Assembly (NCBI GenBank): GCA_016806645.1
Contig: JACSYO010000040.1
Location: 896,001-960,000 of the forward strand
Direction: 5' to 3'
Length of the DNA stretch: 64,000 bases
Source of the DNA: Ophiodon elongatus
Taxonomy: Eukaryota > Chordata > Actinopteri > Perciformes > Hexagrammidae
Made by a program: the position numbers and the translations under genes. Positions 1 to 11,671 of the stretch are shown piece after piece. The notes beneath the pieces were generated by a model that saw only the letters and a list, made by a program, of their open reading frames with translations, was not told where the DNA came from and did not search any database. The number at the start of each line of letters is the position of its first letter. Positions within the stretch are counted from its first letter, which is position 1.

Positions 1-1726
1 AAAAGGCTCTTGGGATGACATCATTAATAATTAAGTGAAAAGAAGTGTGAGAAGATTAGTTGAGCGAGGTGGAAGGGTACAGATATCTGTCTGAAGCAGT
101 CTACTGAACAAGTAACGCCCCCTCTCACCCATAGCTATTAAATGTACTTCATTACCTCCAAGGAACAAAATACACAATATATATATACAAAGACAATAAT
201 TTTGGGGAAAAACAATCTCTAATTGACATCATTTAAAACAGTCCTGGCATAAAAAAAGGAAATCAGCACATCAAAGTTAAGATGAATTAAAGAAAACTTC
301 ATTTGTTGAATTAATCTGGCCAACTTTCCACATCCCTAGAAGGTCATCGATTACTAAAAACACAACATAGACAGATTAAGAAAATGTGACATGAGCCCAT
401 TGCAACATAACCACGGATTCATGTGTAATGAGACATCGCTTTCCTGCCGTTGCTCCAATCACAAATACCTTATCGTATTCAAGTCTTTATATACAGTAGC
501 GTACAACTTAAATATCTGATTATAGAAACAGCAATGTTCCTGTTGTTTTACTGCTACATTAAGGTTTTCATCTGATGAATGTTGATCTCTAAGAGATACC
601 AACAATTTCATAATTGTTCTTGGCATTTTAGGCAATGGACAGTGCAAGGCTACGGAAATAAAAAGACATTGGTGAAACCTGCAAGAGTACGTTAGATTTT
701 AAACATCTCAGCCCAGTGTTGACGATTCTTTTCAAATGAAAGTCGCTGGCAGCACTAGCTCCAATTGTTGCTAATTCTAGCGAGAATCGCAGACTCCGCC
801 CCCTCAGGCCTTCCTCCAAAGCCACTCCCCCAAAATGATAATTACGAACATAAACAACGAACAAGGTTAACAGGTAGGTCGTTTTTTTTTCTTTTGTCAG
901 AGCATTTGATTTTTTGATTCCTGTAATAAGACTTTTGACAAATACAACAAAAATGTTTCTACAGTGCATCACCTACCCTAGCCTACTTGTGTCTCTCAAA
1001 ACAGTCGCATGATACCAATTATCTTGCAGTTGCGGTTGAAAATAGCAGTGATGTGTGTCATCTTTCTTGCACTTCACACGATCCATCGGCCTTAAAAATA
1101 AACGTTATTCTCCTGCAGTGATTATTAGCCACCGCTGGATCAGAGCCGATAGAGTCCGTTTGGATCCACTCAGGTTTTAGTCATTTTAAACAGACCAGAG
1201 ACACTAACCCGACCTCAACTGACCAAATTGCTGAAACCAAAAAGCATCTATGAGCTCGTAAACCTACAACAAAGCTGATTGAGTTCATGTGATTAATGTG
1301 ACACATTTCAAATAGAAATACCCTAAAGTACATATTGATTGTTTTCCTCTTAAAGTTTGAGACTCCTTTAATTGAATTTAGTGTTTTTGAGGTATATTTA
1401 CTGTCATCTATCACCGTACAGGTTTTTACTGCTGGTTCTGCTATAGTCAGAAAAAGCTAAGACAACAAGACGTGCGATTAAAGCATGATTGTTCAATTAA
1501 GAGCACATGAGATTCCGTACAATAAGGCATTGCTTTAATGAAAACATCTGGACAAACAGTTCACAGTTTTAATTAATGCTCGACTGACTAGCGATTATGA
1601 CGTCCTCTTGATTGTTCCAGTCAACACAGCGTCACAAAACTACGAGCTACGAGCTCCTCAGCTCCGACACAACGGGTACCTGATCTGTAGGGATGGAAGC
1701 AGCTGGCCAATCACAAACCAAGCAGA

Positions 1727-1742
1727 GGGGGGGGGGGGGGGG
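1727..1742 (+). repeat. poly-G run, 16 nt
   Basis: 16 consecutive G on the plus strand. A run this long is unstable in replication and a common place for sequencing error. Confidence 0.9.
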
Positions 1743-2105
1743 CATCCTCGTGGCTGACGAAGCAAAGGAAATGTGCGAACAGAAATTAATCTAATTCCAA
1801 CAACCATTTTCGGGCTCGATGTTCACATGTGGAGTTACGTCTGCAGACTGAAGCTGCCAGTCGGCGGTGGTGAAAGGTTGTTTCCATTGAAATAGAATTA
1901 GAGTAGAACAGACATTCCCCTGCAAAACAAACGTAGCGGGGTGGGTGGCGGCCATTTTATATCATCATTGCCAAACCAGCAGTGGAGAAGTAAAGTAACA
2001 AAGCTTAGAGAATAAATGAGAAAAATTTAAAGCACATTGCTATCGCCAGATGTGTTCAGGTTACTTTGAGTGACAACTTTGTTCAGCTCATTTTATGTAA
2101 GCAGG

Positions 2106-2181
2106 GTAGCATTAAAGCATGGTGGAATTAAGCTAACGACAAGCTGGCTAGCGTGCTAATTCCACCATGCTTTAATGCTAC
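2106..2181. repeat. 25-bp perfect inverted repeat with 26-nt spacer
   Basis: The arms 2106-2130 (gtagcattaaagcatggtgg plus aatta) and 2157-2181 are exact reverse complements over 25 bp. The 26-nt spacer contains a further gcta/tagc pairing, so the folded unit is about 76 nt, the size of a pre-miRNA hairpin or of a very short palindromic transposon. It lies about 1.1 kb past the shisa6 stop codon. Confidence 0.85.
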
Positions 2182-3151
2182 ACTTTACACGTTACAGAAA
2201 ATAAGCCAAACAGCGCGTTGGTGTCTAGCAGCAAGCGCTGGGTCCAACGCTCTAAGGACGAGCTAACTAGCTAACTAGCCAGCCATCTGTCTCCAGAGCT
2301 GCGTCCGCTCTCTTCACGGTGAGCAACACTTAAAGGCCCCACTGATACGCGTTGTTACCGTAACAACAATCGCCATTTTCTTTTGTACTTGTCAAATGAC
2401 CGCTGAAATAAGTTCAATGTCCGTTCTACTTCTATTCTATTCCTATTTTCTTTTTTCATACACATCATTCTATGCTACAAGCACAGGTAAAACAGAAAAA
2501 ATACTCCCCACATACATATTACATCCACATATTTTGCAGACATCTGTGGAAATAATAGATTTTTGCCTTATCTAAAATTTAAATTATTAATTGGGAATCC
2601 ATGATAAGATTCCAGGTGGGAGAAAACCGAACAAAAAGATAATGTCAAAAAAGGCCAGCTTTTCTTGTTTTAATGCTGCTAATTTAGCCTATTTACAATC
2701 TTCTATTGTATGCAACAGAAATAATCTCTGTTTTCACTAATAAGCTGATAGGTTCTGGCCGTTTACCAAAGAAGAGTAAAATAAACCAAACAAAAGAAGG
2801 GAATTCATTAATTGTGCTTTTTAACCCACAAATCCACTTCATCGCTGAAATGGGGCAATTTTAAGGGGCACCTCTTGAAGTGCTTACATCAGTCAATCTC
2901 TAAAGCTATAACAAGGACTGAAAATACAAATAGTAAATATAGTATATTTATATATTTATAAAGTTGATACAATTCCCTGCCAGTCCCATGTCGAGTTTAA
3001 AAAATATTTTCTTCAGGCTGTCAAACGTCTGACATGAAGGATCCGTCTTTGTGTCAACGCGCAAAGCCCTTATGATGCTCTAAGAGAGAGAAGTCTTTGC
3101 CGGGGTTGATTCTGGATGACACAGGAAGCTTGTGCTAAAAAGCAGGAGGAG

Positions 3152-3157
3152 TTTATT
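3152..3157 (-). terminator. candidate poly(A) signal for shisa6
   Basis: The plus strand reads tttatt, so the minus-strand transcript carries AAUAAA about 112 nt after the TAA stop at 3269-3271. It is the first canonical hexamer downstream of the stop. Synaptic genes often use longer 3' UTRs, so more distal sites may also be used; no other exact AATAAA was noticed on the minus strand from 1 to 3151. Confidence 0.45.
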
Positions 3158-3268
3158 ATTCTTTACGAAGGAGGTTGTTTTCATACGAAGACAGAACGTA
3201 TCTGCTTAGGAGATTTCTCTTGACGTCCTTGGTGTGTCTCAGGAATCCTTCAGCCAACCGCTCTGCGG

Positions 3269-3939
3269 TTAAACAGTTACCTCGTTCTTACTGGCAGTGC
3301 GGTATGTGTGGTGGTGGCCGGGAATGTGCTGTAGGTGGTCCACCGTGTGTGTTCGTCGGGAGGCAAACGCCTGCCTCTTGGACGTGGTCGCCTGGTGGTT
3401 GACCGTCAGCGTGTTGTAGGAGTCGCTAGAGGCAGTGGGTTGAGAGTGCATCTTGGTCATCTTGTGGCGGTCCATGACGGGAGTGACTGGCATCAGCATG
3501 TCGGCGTGCGACATCGCCCGCGCCATCGCCTTCTCCCGGAACTTGTCGCGCCTCATCGCCGGGGACAGCAGGGGGTCCTGGGAGTGGAGGCGGTCCGCGG
3601 ACAGCAGCTGCTCCTCCGAGAGGTGGCGGCTGCTGCTGTACGCCGCGGCCGCCATGACGCCGTACGAAGATAAGCCGTAGTCCCCGCGGCGTGGCGTCCT
3701 GGGAGGGGACAGGACGTGGTCCTGGGACATGGCCCTCTGGACCCGGCGGGGTCGCTGCCGCTGTTGGTGCTGTTGGTGCTGCTGGTGCTGCTGGTGGTGC
3801 TGTTGGTGCTGTTGGTGCTGCTGGTGCTGCTGGTGCTGCGGGGGATCTGCGTTCAGCTTCACCATGTGGGTCGGACCACGGCCACCAAAGTCAGGATGGT
3901 GATGCTTCCTCGTGTAGTACTCCTCTACGTCCTTATCAC
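3269..3939 (-). CDS. shisa6: shisa6, last coding exon (C-terminal cytoplasmic tail)
   Basis: Shisa6 is a single-pass membrane protein that binds AMPA-type glutamate receptors and anchors them at the postsynaptic density through PDZ proteins such as PSD-95 (known for the mammalian family). This exon encodes about 222 residues. On the minus strand a pyrimidine-rich acceptor ends in AG at 3941-3940, and the exon opens with two bases completing a split codon (phase 1), then reads DKDVEEYY. Blocks I recognise from SHISA6 follow: RAMSQDHVLSPP, EEQLLSADRLHSQDPLLSP, MHSQP, KRQAFASRR, IPGHH. It ends TASKNEVTV and a TAA at 3271-3269; EVTV is a type II PDZ ligand of the CKAMP family. Unusual features are a Gln/His tract at 3761-3838 and an Ala-rich stretch (VMAAAAYSSS) downstream of it. 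Shisa7 and Shisa9 share the EVTV end, but the internal blocks fit Shisa6 best. Confidence 0.95.
3761..3838 (-). repeat. shisa6: CAG/CAC-type coding repeat, (Gln-Gln-His)n tract in shisa6
   Basis: 26 consecutive residues are only Gln or His, built on a QQH unit repeated eight times with one HH irregularity. On the plus strand it reads as ctg/gtg/ttg triplets. It sits between the ADPP segment and the RQRPRRVQRAMSQD block. The mammalian protein has only a short Gln pair near this point. A near-perfect 9-bp coding repeat is prone to length change by slippage, so its length may vary between individuals and species. Confidence 0.9.
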
Positions 3940-4225
3940 CTGAGGAGCAAGAAGACGGAAGTTATCAGAGGGAAATGACAGTATCAAGGCTGCCGGCCTT
4001 TCTATGAATAAATACACTCTTGGACACTTGTACGATATGAATTGTATTCTACTCTACGGAGTCCTATATTTCCTAGAAGTCCATCCAAGAACACTCACAA
4101 CCATGCTGCATTCGAGACTATAATCTATACTTACAAAGTATTCAGTATCATACACACTTGGGGAGGTCTTTTTCTCACAGTGGGGCAGCAAGACCACAAC
4201 ATATTTGAGTTATGAAACAGAACCT

Positions 4226-5161
4226 GGGGCCCATTTCACCAACTTTCACAACATGCAAGTTGCAATTTGCAGCATGGAGATAATTCCCTCTCCTGTATAT
4301 TTTGACACATTTAAAAAATCATTATTATTAGAGATACCATTTTTTCCTTCCGGATCGGCCGATGTGGAGTGCTGATACAATACCAGTGTGTTAAAAACAA
4401 ATGTATTTATATTAGTTTTGATTATGTATGATAAGCTCCTTAGAGCTAAAGTGAAACAGGTCATAATTCCCTCTCTAATATCTATTTCATATTGCTGTGA
4501 AAACATTTTCTTCTCGCATTTATTCAAGGTTCTCGACAAAAACTAAATTGAACAAGATTAGATTCAAACACATCAAGATAAAGTTATAATTTACCTTCAC
4601 TCAATACTCATTTATACTGAAAGGAGCTTGAACGCATCAGAATGCGACCTCCATTTTATGTTAGCTGTTGGCTGTTAACTCTGTTATTCAGCCAAGTAGG
4701 ACTGTGCTGCCCACCAGCTGCTAACCATTAGCAGCTAACGTTAGCTAGCTCTCCTCCAGCACTATCAGGGAAAAAAATAGAGTGCACACCTGTGTTTAAC
4801 CACAGGTGTGTAGTAGAAGTTTGCACATTGCAGAACCGACCAGGCAGAATGTACGGATCGAGTAGCGAGTGACACGTGTTGTTGTTCTTGTGTGGCGTAA
4901 ATGAGCTGATGAATGATTTGATAACGGGGATATCGGATTGACGCATAGACTCGCTGTATACTCGCTGATCCAACATTTGAGGCCGCATCGGATGCGTTTA
5001 CAATACTGGCATCTGAGGCACTCTGATAATTATTGCAACCCATGCATGAGCATGCAAGAGCCCTGCAGAAAATTTACAAGCTCCAGTAATTTGTGATGCT
5101 GCCACTATTTGAAATCTGCACGTGAGCAGTGCTCATGAACCCCTTTTGTGAAACGGGCCCT
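4226..5161. mobile_element. possible non-autonomous DNA transposon with short terminal inverted repeats
   Basis: The left end reads ggggcccatttcaccaac and the right end, on the other strand, reads agggcccgtttcacaaaag. They agree over about 15 bp with two mismatches. The ~935-bp interior has no transposase-like ORF. Arms containing catgcaagttg / gcatgagcatgcaag lie just inside the ends. No clear target-site duplication is visible, so the family and exact ends are uncertain. Confidence 0.45.
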
Positions 5162-6562
5162 ATGGACCACGAGGGCCATGAAGGAGGAAATATTTGACAG
5201 GTTACGTCCCCCGTTATGTCTATCCTGCACTTTCTGGCTCCTGTTGTAGGGGACGAGGTGACAACGGTACTCCACATAGCTGGAGTGTCCTATTCAAAAT
5301 CTTTTGAATAGTTTCCTCCGCGACAGTCTCTCATCGGTGTAGTTGTCCTTCAGCGTCAAGAGGACACTTCATGTTGTGCCTGAACGGTCAACCAGTTGGT
5401 GTCTTCCTCTGCCAGGAAGCAGGTCGGTCTCTCCGCTGGGTGCTCCTAATGGTTAAGTCATTTACGGCTGTATGAACCACAGGCGGTAATCAGCTCTCAG
5501 CAGACTTTTATCTACCTGTTTTTGGCAGCGCTGGCACACAGGGGGACGCTACCACAGAAGCTCTGTGATTAACTGTTGCGGCTGAGGGGTCGTTACCTCT
5601 GCAGAACTTAATTATTGCAGGACACAGAGGTCGAATGGCCGCTTTTAGGTGCGCACCGCGCTTCAACGTGTCGTGGAGAAGAGGGACGGTGGGAATTGTT
5701 TGCGCGGATGCTCGGCTCTCTGGGAGAGAAGTCATGTCTGGATGCGGAAGGTCACCCTATTGTCTGTCCATGAGGGGTTTCATGTCCACCGCTCTGTGCA
5801 TTCCTAATGAAGAAGGCCCAACTTTTGGCCCGTAGCGATGTGCTTCAGCGTTTCTTCCCCGAGGACTTGGTTTATATGTGACATTATGGCAGAAAATGTC
5901 AACCAAACTCAACCAGAGGCGACAAGTATACAGACAATGGAGACGCCGTGGCCCATAGCTCCACTGATAGGTCAACCTCCAGTCAGTGGGAGAGGTCTGT
6001 GGTGATTATACACTCATCTGTTGATGTGGCAGGAATGTATCATGTCCTGATATGATACGAAAAGACACCCAACATCTCAACTAAGAAAGCAAGTCTTTGG
6101 TAATAGAAATAATCTAAAAAACAACCGGAGGTGGGTCATGTCACCTGCAGCTCGGACTCTTTTGAACTGAAATATTGTTTTGGAACAATTTTCCGTCGCT
6201 TCTATATTCTATATTTTATATTTAGATGGTGGATCGTGTGCAAATCGACCCCAAGTTGGGTACTGCTGCAGGTCAAAGGAGGACAAAAAAAAATTTGAAA
6301 GTTTACCGGGAACAGAAGGGAATATGCTTATTGATTTCCTGGAAAACTTTTAATGTAAACCATTCTGTGCTGATAGCGTTCGCTTCCATTAACAGCAACT
6401 TTCCAGCAAAACAGAAGCACCTGGAAATAATTAGCAAATGAAAAGGTATTTCTGTTAAATGGAGAAACTCGTTGCAATCTGTTCCATGTCATTATTAGAC
6501 CGCCAGAGCAACAGACGCAGTTCCTCTTTCTGAAGAGCCAGAAAGAGGATGGATGGTCAAAC

Positions 6563-6680
6563 AAACACAGGACTTTAACCCAGGAGGCTGCTGTTCATGT
6601 CCTGTATGAATCTAAAAGTCAATGTTATTTAAACCTTAGTTTTGTTACATAACTTCTGTACTTTGCTAACGGTAGCTACG
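6563..6680 (+). repeat. dispersed repeat 'CCCAGGAG', copy 1
   Basis: Shares the order actttaacccaggag, gctgctgttc, aaaagtcaa, ttacataac with the copy at 46855-46945, and in reverse orientation with 9840-9960 and 32935-33062. Family unnamed. Confidence 0.5.
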
Positions 6681-8215
6681 TAAAACAAACGTATTTATTT
6701 TACATGAGAAACATTATTATGTTAATCTTTTAGGAGTTTTGTTGTGTACGTAAACCTAAAAAGTAAGTAAACCTACATTAGAATTCTCTTTTCGAAAGTA
6801 ACCTGTATGCGTGTTATGAAGCTACGTTTCCTGTGAACATGGAAGTTTATTTTGAAGAGAAACTGAGGAGAAAACGACAACATAGAGGGTCGTAGTTTGA
6901 AGCGTAAGGTCACTGATCAAGCGTCGGTATTGTGGTGAGTCTGGACGTGACTGTTGTTTGTTAGAATTAGAGCTGTCTGCAGATTCGTACTAAAATAAAA
7001 TAAATATACTTATATATGGGATGAATATAGCATGAAGAATAACTATAGTGCAGAACTTTATGTGAAGTATAACTTCAACTAAAGACAAACCTCTCTATGT
7101 GCACAGGAACATCACCATTAGCCGAAGAGACCGGCAGCTTTTATGCCACTCCAGAGGAGGACAGACTTTGTGTCGTATGAAATTGAGAACGAGGTGCACT
7201 TTTTGTTTCACCGTCCTCTCTACGAGGACACGAGGGATGACCTCCGTTTATGTGGATTTCTTTTGGCTGGATGACTGTGAAAAACTTGAGTTCAGAAAAG
7301 GAACCTTTGTTGAAGCAGATTTTATTTGCCAAGCCCGGGAGAGAAGGCAGGATATTTAGTTAAAAGGACGATGAAATAACGTTATATTTGGAACTGACTG
7401 AAATGTTTGACTACTGCAGATGTATATTTGGTGTCTTATAAACCCATGAAATCATATTCAATCAGGAGACATTAGGCCTCTCTTACTCAAAGCTCCGGCC
7501 ACTATTTGAGTAAAATAAGGTTCCTCTGCCACCTGGAAGAGGCCAACTACAAATCCACTTCCTCTCCCTCTATAACTTCCTTTTTTTTCCGCCACTCGAT
7601 TTAAGACCAGCTTTTTATGAGTGTACACATGTTACACCGTTTACACTTTAAGTGACTGAGGAGATTTAAGAGGGGGGTGATGCATAATGCGCCGTCTCAT
7701 CTCTGCAGCGCCGATAAAATGCAGCACTTTACAATTAACATGATTGCGAGAGGCCCAAAGGTCCCGGACGCGGGGCGGTGCTGAACACAGGAAACGGCTC
7801 ACAGCGGCTAATTAAACCCTCAGCTCCCACTCTGCGAGATTACATTCAATATAAACAGTATATTTATGTGTCAGCTATTGATCACGCAAGACTGTAATCA
7901 TGTAATGCACCAACACTCGTGAAACTGGTGGAACATCAATTATAAAGTGATCTTTAGAGAGGTCCGGAGCGGTGGAATAAAAAAATTAAAAAGGGGGAAA
8001 TGCAGCAATTTCATTTAATCGTTTTTCTTTTTGGGAGGATTAAAGGTGGCTTGTTTGTTCTTAAAAGGTGTTTTAATCCCTTTTAGGGTGATTAAGGGGA
8101 AAGTCGCCAGAGACAAGATTTTTTTTGCAGCCTCCCTTGGAGGAGCTGAGTGTGTTGCGTCCTCGAGCTCGGCCTCGTTGACATCTCTGAAGGACGGGCG
8201 GGAGGTAAGAGCAGT

Positions 8216-8217
<2 letters not shown>

Positions 8218-8256
<39 letters not shown>
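8218..8256. repeat. (CA)n microsatellite
   Basis: About 19 uninterrupted CA units, followed by gcac. Confidence 0.97.
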
Positions 8257-8261
<5 letters not shown>

Positions 8262-8917
8262 TCGTTTGAAACAAATCATACTAATTTAATTTAGTCATCA
8301 TCATTTCCCCAGATGGTTTAATTAAAATAATGACTAATTATATCACTTTTAGGCCTGTTTCCAAAGACTTCACTCATGCTTGAACCCCCTTCTTTTTCTT
8401 TTTCTCCCCGAGTGGAAGTGCTTTGTTCAGGGGACGACTTTGCTTGCTCGTTTGACAAATTCTGCAGGGCTCCTGTCTCAAATTCGAAAAGCCTCTTTGT
8501 AGTTCACCGCGATTCATCTCTGTGGTTTTTCTGTGTGTACAAGGCTCCAGCGAGATAAGAGCAAAGCCCAGAGTTGATAAGGGGGAGAGAGAGAGAGAGA
8601 AACGTATAAAAGACTAATGTTGAATGCGCTGAGGGGAGATTGCACCGATGCATGTTTTTTCTATATCGCACAAACCAACGACACGTTTAAATGGCTTTCT
8701 TTCAGCCCATAACGTCTCTTAAGATTCAAGGACAGTGAGCGGTGCATTCACGCGTGCTCGGTTCAACTGCGGAGCAATTTCAAAATCTGCTATGCATCGA
8801 ATTCTTTCCTGCAAAAATAATGCTTTGTAGGAAAACGTACTCCGTGATGCCCTGCAGTGTTTTCACTGACGGATCACCGTAAACACACAATGGCTTCTGC
8901 GGGCGAAAAGGGAAATG

Positions 8918-8931
8918 TTTTTTTTTTTTTT
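8918..8931. repeat. poly-T run, 14 nt
   Basis: 14 consecutive T on the plus strand. Confidence 0.9.
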
Positions 8932-9839
8932 AGAAAATACTTTCTGTCCACAAATCGGTTGGATATGATAACTCACGACACAACACACCAGCGAACGAAT
9001 GACGGCACCTTGAGCAGCACATGTTCTACGTCTGTTTCCTGGAGTGTATTCAACAGAAGTCTGACGGTAAAAAGCTGCGAGAGGACGAGACGAGCTGCAA
9101 CCGCAACGTCCCCCATCGATTATCTCATCTCTAATTGAAGCGGTTCATCTCAAAAAACGGACGCGTGTAAAATACATGGTCTCCAGTGGAGGATCTGAAG
9201 TGCAAGTAGTCAACTAAAAATAGTAGTTTATGAAATATTTTAGTTCCTGGTGCTTTAGAGGCTGGTTTTGAACCCTCCAGAGCTCTGCATCATTTGAAGC
9301 AGAAGAGACATGAATACACCCCCAATTCTGCTTTTTATAAACCTCGGTATCATCTAAAAGAACATTCAGATTAAAGAAATGAGTTTCACTCTCTGCAATA
9401 TTCACTGCATTATTCTGAACATAACTGATACGCAATCTGTTACCGACCTACAAACTTCACTTATCATTAGAAATTGAACCTTGAATGCAATTTATAACCT
9501 TATAAATCTTGTTCTGCACAAATGGATACTTCATACAAAATGTTCTACAATATTTAGTTTGATAGTTACTGTGTGTTAGCTACGCTTCACTCACTGTTTA
9601 ACAAACCAGATTAAAAAAAACACGCAATACGTTAAATGTTGATGTTTCTGAACCCACAAAAACATTTCATAACAGCCTTGTAGAAGCGCACAATGCTGCA
9701 TCGTTAACGTTGTTGGTTCGGTCTAGAAAAAAGAAAAAGCCAGACTTGGTCGAGGTTAAAACATTTTTTATGTTAAAATAGTAACGTAACAACGGAATAA
9801 GCGTAAAAAAACCAACAACTGCTCAAAGCAGACTTTCTA

Positions 9840-9960
9840 CGGTAACGTTCCATAACACGGGTAAAAGTCAACTTTTACTTTTGTTTTCACACGGAGGACG
9901 AAACAGCGATCTCCTGGGTGAAAGTCCTGTGTTTGTTTGTTTGACCCACTCCCATCCGTG
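9840..9960 (-). repeat. dispersed repeat 'CCCAGGAG', copy 2
   Basis: Reverse-oriented copy: aaagtcaac, then gttttcacacgga, then ctcctgggtgaaagtcc, gtttgacccactcccatcc. Matches 32935-33062 best. Confidence 0.5.
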
Positions 9961-11090
9961 CTTTGAGGACTTTCTTGCCGCTTGATTTAAAATATGCCAC
10001 TCGCTTTGAGCGAATGTAAAAACGTTTGGAAAGACTAAAACAAACGGAGTAGGACGCATCAAAGCTGTTCCAACTGACTAACTAACTCTTACCATGGCTA
10101 CCAATTATTGCATCTTGCATAAATATGTATGCTGCTAATACAGATGGTTGATGAGTTTAGTTTTTGAATCCATGCTTTGATCACATATCTAATATCATAA
10201 AGTGGTGGGTCTGTTTTGATTCCCACTCCCACCAAAAGGTGTCCTCTAAAACTCACTCCTCATTTTCATACGAAAGCCAGCAACACGTGTCAATTTCCAC
10301 ACGCTACATGCAGACGGTCTTTATAAATAAACTTCCGTCCTCACAGAAAACTCAACAAAACTACTTAGTTACGGGGCATTATTTTTAAGTTATTTTATTT
10401 AGTTCCACAAATGTCTGCTGACGGTCTCCGTCTGGTGGTTTTTCTGTACCAGACCCAAACGAACCAAACCACAACGGGTCAGTGACCCATAGTCCACATG
10501 AACCGCACCAAACAGGTGTGATGTGAAATCATCCGTAATCTTTAATTTTGAATGTTGGCTCACAAAAATAACTGAATATGTGTAAACAAGAGGGACCTCA
10601 CTATAAATACAGAGAAAGATTCATACGTATCTTTTCATTTTTAATGACATTTTTCGTGAGTGTCCGATCTACCTCCATAGAACGCTTTCTGCTCTCTGTT
10701 CTGAACATTTATATTTTAAATACTGAACACCATAAACTTGAATTGGAAATGTCCTATCAGAGAATACGCCTTATTGAAAACATGTTTCATGAAGGATCTT
10801 AGTAAAGCTCTCTTTCATGTCTCTTACTGTGCCTTGTGTTAATATTGTAAATTAATCTTGATGGTCACTCTAGTTCTTTTGTAAAAGAGGAACTGTATCT
10901 CAAGAGACTCCCTGGTTTTTATCAAAGATGAGTCATTGAAAATAAAACATGTAGATCAACAACATGCAACCAATGTGAAGAACACTGGCCGTGCACTGAG
11001 GTTGCACTGAGCGTCATCATCCAGCAGGAAGATGTCGCAGCGAAGATAATGAACTGTAGCGTCGCTGAAACATTAAAGCGCCATCTTGTC

Positions 11091-11131
11091 GCCGAATAGC
11101 AGCTATTCGGCTCTTAATACGTCATTAAGAG
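11091..11131. repeat. two abutting 21-bp palindromes
   Basis: 11091-11111 has 10-bp arms (gccgaatagc / gctattcggc) around one base. 11111-11131 has 8-bp arms (ctcttaat / attaagag) around a 5-nt loop. They share the base at 11111 and lie about 420 bp from the 159-nt exon donor. Confidence 0.85.
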
Positions 11132-11512
11132 ACATTAGCAACATGACACGGGCTGCAGATGGAGCCAAATTACACGCCAATTAGATGTCAGTGGATGGGC
11201 CGATGGATGAGTCGATGGGAATGAGAGTGGAGGCTACAGCGCGCCGTCATGCATTTTAAGGAGTTCATTTCCCTAAAAAGGTGGGAAGATGATCTGCATG
11301 ACGAGCCGCCAAACATCTGGAGATACTTATCATGATGCATGTCTCTGTAATGGACATTGAGATGGTTTTCATCAGGCCAGACGCGGAGAATGTGGCGACC
11401 CTTTAATGCGCAGGGCACGAGGGTGACGTCATTCCCCGGCTGTTTTCTCTTCTTTTTTTTTTGTGCATCAAGCAAAAACACGGCGACGAAGGACGAATGA
11501 AGGACCACCTAC

Positions 11513-11671
11513 TTAATGTGTGTAGAGAGGAGGAGTATTTACTTAAGTCAGACTTGAGGGCCAGCTCGTAGGAGGGCGGCAGATGGCTGAGGTTCTGGAA
11601 GGATCTGGACAGGGACAGGTCGTAGGGCTCCGTGGCCGAGGTCAGGATGTTGTTCATCCGCTGGGGTCTCT
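11513..11671 (-). CDS. shisa6: shisa6 internal exon, 159 nt (NNILTSATEPYDL module)
   Basis: This exon encodes 53 residues of the cytoplasmic tail, including RMNNILTSATEPYDLS, RSFQNLSHLPPSYE and KYSSSLHTL, a block strongly conserved in Shisa6. PPSYE is a PPxY-like motif of the sort that binds WW domains (inference). The acceptor is a long C/T tract ending ctgtag (AG at 11673-11672). The donor is gtaggt, with GT at 11512-11511. Both ends are phase 1: the first two bases complete a Glu codon with the G of the upstream exon, and the final A joins the first two bases of the last exon to give Ser, so the product reads ...LHTLS-DKDVEEYY. That join matches the layout of the mammalian protein. Confidence 0.95.

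Larger units (their letters stand above)
1..3151. other. 3' flank of shisa6 (or extended 3' UTR), no gene seen
   Basis: No exon of a neighbouring gene was recognised on either strand. The stretch around 640-960 looks like a decayed dispersed fish repeat. There is a 16-nt poly-G at 1727-1742 and a long hairpin at 2106-2181. The rest is AT-rich unique-looking sequence with only short, unconvincing ORFs. Confidence 0.6.
3940..11512 (-). other. shisa6: shisa6 intron, 7.57 kb
   Basis: This is the intron between the 159-nt exon and the last coding exon, with GT at 11512-11511 and AG at 3941-3940. It holds an inverted-repeat-bounded element (4226-5161), a (CA)n tract, two copies of a dispersed repeat (6563-6680 and 9840-9960) and paired palindromes at 11091-11131. 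No further gene was recognised. 5300-6500, 6700-8200 and 8600-9800 contain nothing I can name. Confidence 0.85.

Noticed and set aside
3335..3978. Plus-strand ORFs opposite the shisa6 last exon (Val/Leu- or Ala/Gly-rich)
   Set aside because: Antisense shadows of the real minus-strand coding exon and its QQH tract.
10093..10134. 42-nt phase-1 open segment (AYIFMQDAIIGSH) with a gtaaga donor in the 7.6-kb shisa6 intron
   Set aside because: The acceptor (accatctgtattag) lacks a real pyrimidine tract and the hydrophobic peptide does not suit the tail; probably chance.
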